DNA from: an uncultured Dorea sp.
GTDB lineage: Bacteria > Bacillota_A > Clostridia > Lachnospirales > Lachnospiraceae
DNA length: 8,126 nucleotides
Assembly: GCA_948468495.1 (NCBI GenBank)
Contig: CAOKJI010000061.1
Coordinates: 1-8,126, forward strand
Direction: 5' to 3'
The stretch's first letter is position 1. Each line of letters begins with the position of its first letter. Under the pieces are notes generated by a model, which saw only the letters and a list, made by a program, of their open reading frames with translations, did no database searches and was not told the DNA's origin. Shown here in pieces: positions 1-6,135 of this stretch. Position numbers and translations under genes: made by a program.

Positions 1-69
1 AGACACTAACCCACATAAATTCTGAAAAACTTATGTATAGTTAATGCCTTGTCTATTACAAGTAACATA

Positions 70-107
70 CTATCTGCTTAAAAACATAACACATCAGGCT
101 ATCTGCT
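70..107. repeat. 9-bp direct repeat downstream of copA
   Basis: CTATCTGCT occurs at 70-78 and again at 99-107, exactly 29 bp apart, in the 123-base gene-free stretch after copA. The second copy abuts the -35-like hexamer of the candidate promoter at 83-112 and the first lies just downstream of its -10. It could be a pair of operator half-sites for the next gene to the left, or chance. Confidence 0.3.
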
Positions 108-112
108 GTCAA
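83..112 (-). promoter_or_regulatory. Candidate sigma-A-type promoter reading out of the left edge
   Basis: On the minus strand a perfect TTGACA (107-112) is followed after 18 bases by TATGTT (83-88). It would drive a gene outside the window to the left. I saw no convincing intrinsic terminator for copA between 1 and 123; the only hairpin-like element is a weak ACATAA/TTATGT inverted repeat (13-18 and 31-36) with a 12-base loop and no good T-tract. Confidence 0.4.
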
Positions 113-123
113 GAACTTTTTCG

Positions 124-333
124 TTACTCGATAGAAATCACCTTATAATCCTGCTCTTCCACCGTTTTTTTCAGCGCTTCGTCAGACAACTCCGCATTCA
201 GCGTTACAACCGCTGTGCCCGCCTCATGACTTACTTCTGCCGCGTCCACTTCTGCAAGCGCCTCTAAAACCTTCTTTACTCTTGCCTCACAGTGTCCGCA
301 CATCATACCCTCAATCCTCATTGTCTTTGTCAT
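124..333 (-). CDS. copZ: Possible internally initiated CopZ-like copper chaperone within copA
   Basis: An in-frame ATG at 331-333 (CopA residue 779) is preceded on the minus strand by a purine-rich run with two overlapping AAGGA sites, the nearer about 9 bases upstream. Initiation here would give a 69-residue protein starting MTKTMRIEGMMCGHC, the size and fold of a stand-alone CopZ copper chaperone. The residues just before it in CopA (about 755-778) read like a translated intergenic spacer. What is seen is the site and the frame; that ribosomes start here is inference. The alternative is that the region is only a linker and the domain is always attached to CopA. Confidence 0.4.
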   Translation of the reverse strand: MTKTMRIEGMMCGHCEARVKKVLEALAEVDAAEVSHEAGTAVVTLNAELSDEALKKTVEEQDYKVISIE

Positions 334-2667
334 AATTTGTTTTCCTTCCTTTCCTGATTGTTCATTTATATGATTGATATTTGCAGGCTTTACCTTCTTA
401 TCCCTGCCGGCGTCATACAATTTACAGAAATTCAGTCTCAGCGCGTTGGAAACTACGCAAAAACTGGATAAACTCATTGCTGCCGCGCCAAACATCGGAT
501 TTAAAGTCAGGCCAAAATGCACAAATGCTCCTGCCGCTAACGGTATCCCAATAATATTATAGATAAATGCCCAGAATAAATTCTCATGAATATTCCGAAG
601 CGTCGCCCGGCTTAAACGTATCGCTGCCGGAACATCGCGAAGCGCGCTCTTCATCAGCACCACGTCGGCCGCGTCGACCGCCACATCAGCCCCGGCTCCG
701 ATTGCAATTCCCATATCCGCTCTGGTAAGCGCCGGAGCATCGTTGATTCCATCGCCCACCATGGCTGTCTTCCCTTGCTCCTTAAGCCTGCGTATCACTG
801 TTTCCTTGCCGTCCGGAAGTACTCCCGCGATAACTTCATCCACGCCTGCCTGTTTCCCGATAGCTCTCGCAGTACGCTCATTATCGCCCGTCAGCATTAC
901 CACATGAATTCCCATATTCTGCAGCTGCTTTACCGCTTCCCGGCTGTCATCCTTGATGGTATCTGCAACCGCGATAATCCCAAGCAGTCTGTCATCCTCT
1001 GCAAATAATAACGGAGTCTTTCCCTGTTCCGCCAGCCGCTCCGCCTTCTGCTTCATATCTGAAGGTACCTGGAATTGTTCTCCGATAAATGCCATACTGC
1101 CGCCAACCAATCGTCTCCCATCCAGAATTGCCGAGAGTCCGTTGCCCGGAAGCGCTGTAAAATCCGCCGCCTCCGCCGCTTCTAAGGACAATTCCCCTCC
1201 CTTTTTCATAATAGCCCGGGCAAGAGGATGCTCGCTCTTGGCTTCCAGCGAAAGGGCCATTTGAAGTAATTCATTTTCAGAAACGCCCCCGGCAGGAACG
1301 AAGTCCGTCACCTCCGGTTCGCCGCTGGTAATGGTTCCTGTCTTATCCAGCGCTACAATCTGTATCTTTCCTGTCTCTTCTAAAGAAACTGCCGTTTTAA
1401 ATAAAATACCGTTCTTTGCCCCAAGACCATTTCCTACCATAATCGCAACCGGCGTTGCAAGACCCAGCGCGCAGGGACAGCTAATCACCAGAATAGAAAT
1501 GCCCCTAGCCAGCGCATAAGCAAATTCTCTTCCCAGAAGAAGCCATATCACGGTAGTAATCACTGCAATCGTAATAACGACAGGCACAAATACCCCCGAC
1601 ACCCTGTCTGCAATCTTGGCAATCGGCGCTTTCGTCGCCGCCGCGTCGCTGACCATCTTAATAATCTGCGAAAGCGTGGTATCCTCCCCCACTCTCGAAG
1701 CCTCGCATCTTAAGAATCCGGACTGATTCATAGTGGCCGCAGAGACCAAATCTCCCGCCGCCTTATCTACCGGAATACTTTCCCCTGTCAGCGCCGCTTC
1801 ATTCACCGCGCTGATTCCTTCCAGCACAATCCCATCTACCGGAATATTCTCTCCAGGGCGGACCACGAAGACGTCTCCCTTTTTTACCTGTTCCACAGGC
1901 ACAGTCGTCTCAATCCCCTCCCGAACCAGAACTGCCGTCTTAGGCGCCAGCCGCATCAGGCTTTTTAAGGCATCCGTCGTCTTCCCTTTCGACCTTGCTT
2001 CTAACATCTTCCCCACCGTAATCAGCGTCAGAATCATAGCCGCCGATTCAAAGTAGAACTCATGCATATATTTCATCACAGCATCCATATCTCCGCGAAG
2101 CTGAGCGTCCGTCATCAGAAACAGCGCAAATACACTCCACGCAAAGGAAGCCATAGAGCCAAGAGCCACTAGCGTATCCATATTCGGCGCTCTGTGCCAC
2201 AGACTCTTGAAACCACTGATAAAAAACTTCTGGTTAATCACCATAACGATTCCGGTCAATAATAGCTGCAGAAGCCCCATTGCTACGTGATTATGTGCAA
2301 GCCAGCCGGGAACCGGCCATCCCCACATCATATTTCCCATGGAAAAATACATAAGAACCAGCAAAAATCCGAGAGAAGAAATCAACCTTTTCTTCAGTAC
2401 CGGCGTCTCCTTATCCTGCAGGGCTTCTTCACCTTCCGCCAGACTGTGCGAGGCTCCCTGGCCTTCCGCGCCCTTTACCGAAGCTCCGTACCCGGCTTCC
2501 TCCACCGCCGAAATAATACTCTCTGCCGAAGCGTCTCCTTCCACGCCCATCGAATTCGTCAAAAGGCTAACCGAACAGGAGGTAACCCCGGAAACCTTCG
2601 ACACCGCCTTCTCTACCCGTGCGCTGCAGGCGGCGCAGCTCATACCCGTAACTGTATATTGTTCCAT
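124..2667 (-). CDS. copA: Copper(I)-exporting P1B-type ATPase with an extra C-terminal CopZ-like domain
   Basis: This 847-residue membrane pump uses ATP to export Cu(I). An N-terminal heavy-metal-associated domain (about 1-66) has MSCAAC with C11 and C14. Transmembrane helices follow from about residue 93. The P-type ATPase hallmarks are all present: TGES at 294-297, the ion-binding CPC at 397-399, the phosphorylated aspartate D441 in DKTGT, the HP pair at 480-481 and GDGIND at 638-643. The last helices carry the YN and MSLSS motifs typical of the Cu(I) class. After a hydrophilic linker (about 755-778) a second HMA domain (779-847) has GMMCGHC with C790 and C793, closer to free CopZ chaperones than to the N-terminal domain. 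The start has a good site (AAGGAG, 8 bases upstream) and lies 17 bases after csoR, so the two are one operon. All catalytic residues are intact. Confidence 0.96.
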   Translation of the reverse strand: MEQYTVTGMSCAACSARVEKAVSKVSGVTSCSVSLLTNSMGVEGDASAESIISAVEEAGYGASVKGAEGQGASHSLAEGEEALQDKETPVLKKRLISSLGFLLVLMYFSMGNMMWGWPVPGWLAHNHVAMGLLQLLLTGIVMVINQKFFISGFKSLWHRAPNMDTLVALGSMASFAWSVFALFLMTDAQLRGDMDAVMKYMHEFYFESAAMILTLITVGKMLEARSKGKTTDALKSLMRLAPKTAVLVREGIETTVPVEQVKKGDVFVVRPGENIPVDGIVLEGISAVNEAALTGESIPVDKAAGDLVSAATMNQSGFLRCEASRVGEDTTLSQIIKMVSDAAATKAPIAKIADRVSGVFVPVVITIAVITTVIWLLLGREFAYALARGISILVISCPCALGLATPVAIMVGNGLGAKNGILFKTAVSLEETGKIQIVALDKTGTITSGEPEVTDFVPAGGVSENELLQMALSLEAKSEHPLARAIMKKGGELSLEAAEAADFTALPGNGLSAILDGRRLVGGSMAFIGEQFQVPSDMKQKAERLAEQGKTPLLFAEDDRLLGIIAVADTIKDDSREAVKQLQNMGIHVVMLTGDNERTARAIGKQAGVDEVIAGVLPDGKETVIRRLKEQGKTAMVGDGINDAPALTRADMGIAIGAGADVAVDAADVVLMKSALRDVPAAIRLSRATLRNIHENLFWAFIYNIIGIPLAAGAFVHFGLTLNPMFGAAAMSLSSFCVVSNALRLNFCKLYDAGRDKKVKPANINHINEQSGKEGKQIMTKTMRIEGMMCGHCEARVKKVLEALAEVDAAEVSHEAGTAVVTLNAELSDEALKKTVEEQDYKVISIE
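334..354 (-). promoter_or_regulatory. Candidate internal ribosome-binding site inside copA
   Basis: On the minus strand the region reads GGAAAGGAAGGA followed by nine bases, AAACAAATT, and then ATG. AAGGA matches five bases of the anti-Shine-Dalgarno complement. It encodes Gly-Lys-Glu-Gly-Lys of the CopA linker. Purine-rich Lys/Glu/Gly codons could produce such a run by chance, so the call is tentative. Confidence 0.4.
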
Positions 2668-2684
2668 ATTACAATCTCCTTCCG

Positions 2685-2990
2685 CTATTTCATGAGCTTC
2701 TGGATAATCGCTGTCAGCTCATCCACCACCTCGTCATTACCGTCCCTGATATCCCGCACCACACATGTGTGAATGTGATTCGTCAGCAGCTCCTTATTAA
2801 ATGCATTCATTGCCGCATTCACCGCCGACGACTGAATCAGGATATCGTTACAATAAACATCGTTCTCAATCATCGTCTGAAGTCCCCGTACCTGACCTTC
2901 AATTCTGCGAAGCCGGTTCAATAACCGTCTCCTCTGCTCATCTGAGCGCTCCGTCTTTTTTTCATGACAGCAAATTCTCTCTTCATCCAT
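2685..2990 (-). CDS. csoR: CsoR-family copper-sensing transcriptional repressor
   Basis: This 101-residue, all-helical DUF156/CsoR-type protein has the core LLNRLRRIEGQVRGL (23-37). The Cu(I) ligand set is complete: C47, H72 and C76, with the 25- and 4-residue spacings of the founding CsoR. That set argues for copper sensing rather than the formaldehyde (FrmR) or persulfide (CstR) branches. An N-terminal extension has an additional CCH at 7-9, which could bind metal, though this is not a conserved family ligand. In this family the apo-protein binds the operator and Cu(I) releases it. It is the first gene of the csoR-copA operon, translated from an AAGGGG site nine bases before its ATG, and two matching palindromes sit in its promoter, so it should repress itself and copA. 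Confidence 0.93.
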   Translation of the reverse strand: MDEERICCHEKKTERSDEQRRRLLNRLRRIEGQVRGLQTMIENDVYCNDILIQSSAVNAAMNAFNKELLTNHIHTCVVRDIRDGNDEVVDELTAIIQKLMK

Positions 2991-3018
2991 ATCTAAAATC
3001 CCCTTCTATGCTGAATAC

Positions 3019-3075
3019 TAGAGCGTGTTTGAAAATTCATTCCTGCAATCTGGGAACCACTCCAGCGCCGCATGC
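3019..3075. repeat. Possible foreign or dispersed repeat fragment in the csoR leader
   Basis: This piece of the 5' leader, beginning TAGAGCGTGTTTGAAAATTC and ending GCGCCGCATGC, is more GC-rich than the AT-rich DNA on its upstream side. It is flanked by AATAC on both sides (3014-3018 and 3076-3080), as a target duplication would be. The GAGCGTGTTTGAAAA end resembles short dispersed elements that I recall from Lachnospiraceae genomes, but I cannot verify that here. No terminal inverted repeats are visible, so it would be a fragment. A five-base flank can arise by chance. Confidence 0.3.
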
Positions 3076-3076
3076 A

Positions 3077-3093
3077 ATACCCTGTATGGGTAT
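3077..3093. promoter_or_regulatory. CsoR operator 1 (perfect palindrome at the transcription start)
   Basis: ATACCC-TGTAT-GGGTAT is a perfect 6-bp inverted repeat with a 5-base spacer, the TACCC-N5-GGGTA layout of CsoR boxes. It begins at the predicted start of the csoR-copA transcript (about 3093). Binding here should block promoter clearance or initiation. Confidence 0.8.
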
Positions 3094-3099
3094 AAAAAC

Positions 3100-3128
3100 A
3101 CTATATACCCATAGTAGGTATTTGTCAA
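3100..3128 (-). promoter_or_regulatory. csoR-copA promoter
   Basis: On the minus strand a perfect TTGACA (3123-3128) is followed after 17 bases by TATAGT (3100-3105). Transcription would start near 3093, giving a leader of about 100 bases before csoR. The promoter is strong and is bracketed by the two CsoR boxes, as expected for a tightly repressed efflux operon. Confidence 0.85.
3105..3121. promoter_or_regulatory. CsoR operator 2 (between -35 and -10)
   Basis: ATACCC-ATAGT-AGGTAT is the same palindrome with one mismatch in the outermost G of the right arm. It fills the spacer of the csoR promoter. Its centre is 28 bp from that of operator 1, a little under three helical turns, so two CsoR assemblies could sit on nearly the same face of the helix. 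Confidence 0.75.
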
Positions 3129-3217
3129 TAATTTTTTCAATACTTTCAACATGTGCAATTTGGTGTATTTCAAAAATTTTACAAAACTTAGTTTCTCACA
3201 ATCGAATCTATAACCAG

Positions 3218-3249
3218 AAAAAAGCCGCACATGTTATCCATGTCCAGCT
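3218..3249 (-). terminator. Intrinsic terminator after the aldolase gene
   Basis: On the minus strand an 11-bp stem (AGCTGGACATG pairing with CATGTGCGGCT, one G-G mismatch and one G-T pair) closes a GATAA loop and is followed by six Ts. It lies 25 bases after the aldolase stop and about 90 bases ahead of the csoR -35, insulating the copper operon from read-through. Confidence 0.85.
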
Positions 3250-3274
3250 CTTCCTTTTCATAAAAATCCGCCGA

Positions 3275-3955
3275 TTATAACAGCTCCGCCATCGTAACCC
3301 CTTCGCCGGCCAAATGCTCAAAATCCTTCACAAACACATCAACCGCAGCAGTTATGGCCACATTATTTACAAATTTATCCATCACCGCCGGAGCAACAGT
3401 CGCCCCGCCCACTCCGTATTTGCAAAGTTCTAACACCTGCTGGGAATTTTTGAAACTCGCCGCTAAAACCAGCGTCTCAAAGTGATTTACCTCAAATATA
3501 TCCTGAATCTCCTTCGTTACATGAATACCGTCGTACCCCATATCATCAATCCGGTTAATATATGGCGCCGCATAAGAAGCGCCGCTTTTGGCCGCTAAAT
3601 ATGCCTGCATCGGAGTATAAATTGCTGTGCCCGTCGTACGGATTCCCTTCTCTTTCAAAAGCCGCATCGCCTTAAACCCTTCCGGGATACATGGAATCTT
3701 GACAAAAGTCCCTTCTCCAAATGCATTTACAATCGCCTGGGCGTCCCGCACCATACCTTCTGCATCCTTTGCAATCGCCTGCACATGCAAATCCGCCTCC
3801 CTGCCGATAAATTCCCGGATTTCCTTCAGTACATCGAAAGGCTTTCTGTTTGCCTTTGCTAAGATTGACGGATTTGTCGTCACTCCGTCAACGGGATATA
3901 AGTCATATAATCTTTTAATTTCTCCTATATCTGCATCATCAATTAATAACCTCAT
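3275..3955 (-). CDS. fsa: Fructose-6-phosphate aldolase / transaldolase-like protein
   Basis: A 226-residue single-domain (beta/alpha)8 class I aldolase of the small transaldolase/FSA group (FSA is about 220 residues). Characteristic stretches are VDGVTTNPSILAK (22-34), VKIP with the Schiff-base lysine K86, TTGTAIYTPMQA (107-118), APYINRIDD (130-138) and VLAASFK. Gln59 and Tyr132 match the residues that distinguish true fructose-6-phosphate aldolase (Gln59, Tyr131 in E. coli FSA) from transaldolases, which carry Glu and Phe there. It may therefore interconvert fructose 6-phosphate with dihydroxyacetone and glyceraldehyde 3-phosphate. Genes of this group are often annotated tal, and the distinction needs an assay. 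The ATG has AAAGGAG eight bases upstream. It has its own terminator and probably its own promoter, with no metabolic partners beside it. Confidence 0.92.
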   Translation of the reverse strand: MRLLIDDADIGEIKRLYDLYPVDGVTTNPSILAKANRKPFDVLKEIREFIGREADLHVQAIAKDAEGMVRDAQAIVNAFGEGTFVKIPCIPEGFKAMRLLKEKGIRTTGTAIYTPMQAYLAAKSGASYAAPYINRIDDMGYDGIHVTKEIQDIFEVNHFETLVLAASFKNSQQVLELCKYGVGGATVAPAVMDKFVNNVAITAAVDVFVKDFEHLAGEGVTMAELL

Positions 3956-3982
3956 ATTTTCTGCTCCTTTTACTCTATGAAA

Positions 3983-4021
3983 GAATTTTTACAAATTCCG
4001 GCCGTCTGTTTTTAAAAACAG
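3983..4021. repeat. Two palindromes in the aldolase leader
   Basis: GAATTT-TTAC-AAATTC (3983-3998) and the perfect 16-bp palindrome CTGTTTTTAAAAACAG (4006-4021) lie between the ABC permease stop and the aldolase start, downstream of the candidate aldolase promoter. The second lacks the GC stem and T-tract of a good terminator, so an operator or mRNA structure is as likely. No regulator is recognised. Confidence 0.4.
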
Positions 4022-4044
4022 CTCTTATCTCATTTTCTAATACC

Positions 4045-4073
4045 ATACTAGCACAACTATCTTGCGCTGTCAG
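4045..4073 (-). promoter_or_regulatory. Candidate promoter for the aldolase gene
   Basis: Minus-strand CTGACA (4068-4073, one mismatch to consensus) is followed after 17 bases by TAGTAT (4045-4050). The -35 lies within the last codons of the ABC permease, and the start would be near 4038, about 80 bases ahead of the aldolase ATG. Confidence 0.4.
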
Positions 4074-6135
4074 TAACATTCCGGACAAATCCAATATAAG
4101 TTACCACATAATATACCGCATAGATTCCGAAAAACAGCACAATACTTTTAATAAAAAACGAAGCAGAAGCCACCGGAACACCTGTCATAATTACAAAAGC
4201 TTTGCTCATAGACAGTATCATTTTCCCACTGATAATAATAGCAAGTACCGCCGGACACAGATAATACGCCCCCAATTGCTTTCTAATCAGCTGATGAATC
4301 TGTGCCCGCTGAAGCCCCAGCTTCGCCAGCACATCATACCGGAATTTGTATTTTGCAGAATCAGATAGCTGTTGAACCGACAGCACCGTCACAGCCACGC
4401 ATACAAAGACCAGCCCAATGTAGAATAATGGAATAATCAGAGACGCCAGCATGAATTTCACCTCCGGAATCAGATTATCCCGCACCATATTTACCGCCGC
4501 ATAAGTAATGATATTATCTGAACCGCAGCAGCTATTGCCCTGCAAATTCGGCATAACATGACCGGCATAATCCTGCTCTTTGCTGGTCAGCTCATCTAGC
4601 TTTTTATTCAGTCCCCGAGGCGCCTCTCCTTCAATATCCGCCGCCAGTTCCGCATAATAAGGCGTCATTCGCTCCAGAACCCGATCCGGCACTACTACCA
4701 CATAGTCACCGCCGTTATGTCCGTCCTGGGAAAAGGGCTCTCCATACACTCCAACGCAGGAGAGCGTCCCATCTCCTGACGCGTCTGCAATCTTAAGCGC
4801 TTTTCCGATTTCTTTCACTTCCTCATAGAGTCTGGGCTTGATATGCACCAGATATTCTCCGTCATTTATCTCTACCCTGCCATATCCCAGCATACTCCGC
4901 AGCTCATTATAAGCCGTAACGCCCATATAGGTATCATAGGTACAATAGACCCCCTCTTCTTTCAGCATTTTCTCTATCTTTCTCTCATCCGGGCTCCCGT
5001 CCTTCTTCTGGTACATGGTTCCCCAGGCCTGCAAGTGAGTCAGCATCCAGCTATTCACCTGATTTTCGTTATCTGTATAAATCTGATAAGAATAAAGCTT
5101 CCGAATTTTCGTATCTTCCTCTATAATTCCTATTTCATCTGCAAAATCATCCTCCGGATTAATGCTGTTTATCTGTATATCAAAAGGAAATTTCTCTTCC
5201 AGCACCGTATTCTCATAATCGCTGAACATCAGGGCAACAGAAGCTCCCATAAGAGCAAGCGTAAAAAGTGCCGTAAGCGTCCCCATCGTGAACTGCATGG
5301 TCCGCACTTTCGATGCAAACTGCCGCAGAAGGAACAAATTCTGCCCCTGATAGATTCGGTTCCCCTTCTTTCTGACATAGCAAATAATCCATGCAGAAAG
5401 CCCTATATAGAATAAATAAATCGTCGCCACCAGCCCAATCAGAAATAGAGCAATTTCTCCCGCATTGGTCAGCATCGAAAATACCCTCCAGAAAGTCAGG
5501 ATAAACAGAATGGAAAACAGCAGAAACAAACGCTTAAATCCTTCCCTCTTTTCCTTAATCTCTTCGTTCTTCCGTTTCGCATCCATCAAATCGCGGATAT
5601 TCATCTTTTTAAATTTCCGTTTGCACCGGAATAACGCAAGCAGATAACATCCCGCGTAGCAGAGCACAGTAATCAGTATTGTCCACTGATTAAAAGAAAT
5701 ACTAAAATGATAATCCATCCTCACCATAGAAAACATCACCGCCAGAAGAACCTGCCGGAGCAGGATTCCAAAGAAAATCCCGATAAAAAAAGAAATTCCC
5801 CCAAGCAGGAGATTTTCCCGCATATAGAGCCGGGCTATTGTTTTCTTCTTCATGCCAAGAAGCAGGTAGATTCCAAATTCACTGCTGCGCTTTTCCAGCA
5901 TAAACCGCACCATATAGTTAATCAGCCACGCCACAATCAGCACAATAAAAAAGGTTGCCAGTCCAATCATAACCTCCATGATAGCTTCCAGCTCAAAATA
6001 CTGATTCACATCATTCTGGAAAATCAGGCTGTTGAATGCATACATCAGCGCAGTCACCACAGTCATCGTAAGAATATACACCAGATAATCCCTGGCGGAA
6101 CGTTTCATATTACGGAAAGCAAGTTTACCGAGCAT
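4057..6135 (-). CDS. BceB/FtsX-type ABC transporter permease
   Basis: About 692 residues. An upstream GTG at 6147 overlaps the last base of the GGAGG ribosome-binding site, so the ATG at 6135, 11 bases beyond it, is the better start. The layout is that of BceB permeases of peptide-antibiotic detoxification: ten predicted helices and one large extracellular domain. Numbered from the GTG, helices lie near 19-43, 58-80, 110-139, 153-173, 205-225, 230-257 and 285-309, then an exposed domain at about 310-563, then helices near 566-593, 627-650 and 663-687. The cytoplasmic FtsX-like loops RSSEFGIYLLLGMKKK (87-102) and KYKFRYDVLAKLGL (599-612) probably contact the ATPase. The exposed domain has cysteines at 402, 464, 540 and 541. 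The gene overlaps the ATPase end by 11 bases, showing translational coupling. The substrate cannot be read from sequence; lantibiotic, bacitracin-like or host peptides are typical. Confidence 0.9.
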   Translation of the reverse strand: MLGKLAFRNMKRSARDYLVYILTMTVVTALMYAFNSLIFQNDVNQYFELEAIMEVMIGLATFFIVLIVAWLINYMVRFMLEKRSSEFGIYLLLGMKKKTIARLYMRENLLLGGISFFIGIFFGILLRQVLLAVMFSMVRMDYHFSISFNQWTILITVLCYAGCYLLALFRCKRKFKKMNIRDLMDAKRKNEEIKEKREGFKRLFLLFSILFILTFWRVFSMLTNAGEIALFLIGLVATIYLFYIGLSAWIICYVRKKGNRIYQGQNLFLLRQFASKVRTMQFTMGTLTALFTLALMGASVALMFSDYENTVLEEKFPFDIQINSINPEDDFADEIGIIEEDTKIRKLYSYQIYTDNENQVNSWMLTHLQAWGTMYQKKDGSPDERKIEKMLKEEGVYCTYDTYMGVTAYNELRSMLGYGRVEINDGEYLVHIKPRLYEEVKEIGKALKIADASGDGTLSCVGVYGEPFSQDGHNGGDYVVVVPDRVLERMTPYYAELAADIEGEAPRGLNKKLDELTSKEQDYAGHVMPNLQGNSCCGSDNIITYAAVNMVRDNLIPEVKFMLASLIIPLFYIGLVFVCVAVTVLSVQQLSDSAKYKFRYDVLAKLGLQRAQIHQLIRKQLGAYYLCPAVLAIIISGKMILSMSKAFVIMTGVPVASASFFIKSIVLFFGIYAVYYVVTYIGFVRNVTDSAR

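Noticed and set aside
2991..3093. A riboswitch or metal-responsive RNA in the ~100-base csoR leader
   Set aside because: Only weak pairings are visible (for example CTGG with CCAG) and no known riboswitch core. The CsoR boxes explain copper control.
3018..3230. A 70-codon minus-strand frame upstream of csoR
   Set aside because: Its start lies inside the aldolase terminator, it runs through the csoR promoter and both operators, it lacks a ribosome-binding site, and its composition is AT-rich and unlike a protein.
2287..3280. Plus-strand frames opposite csoR and the copA 5' end
   Set aside because: They overlap strong minus-strand genes and the csoR promoter, and their translations match nothing recognisable.
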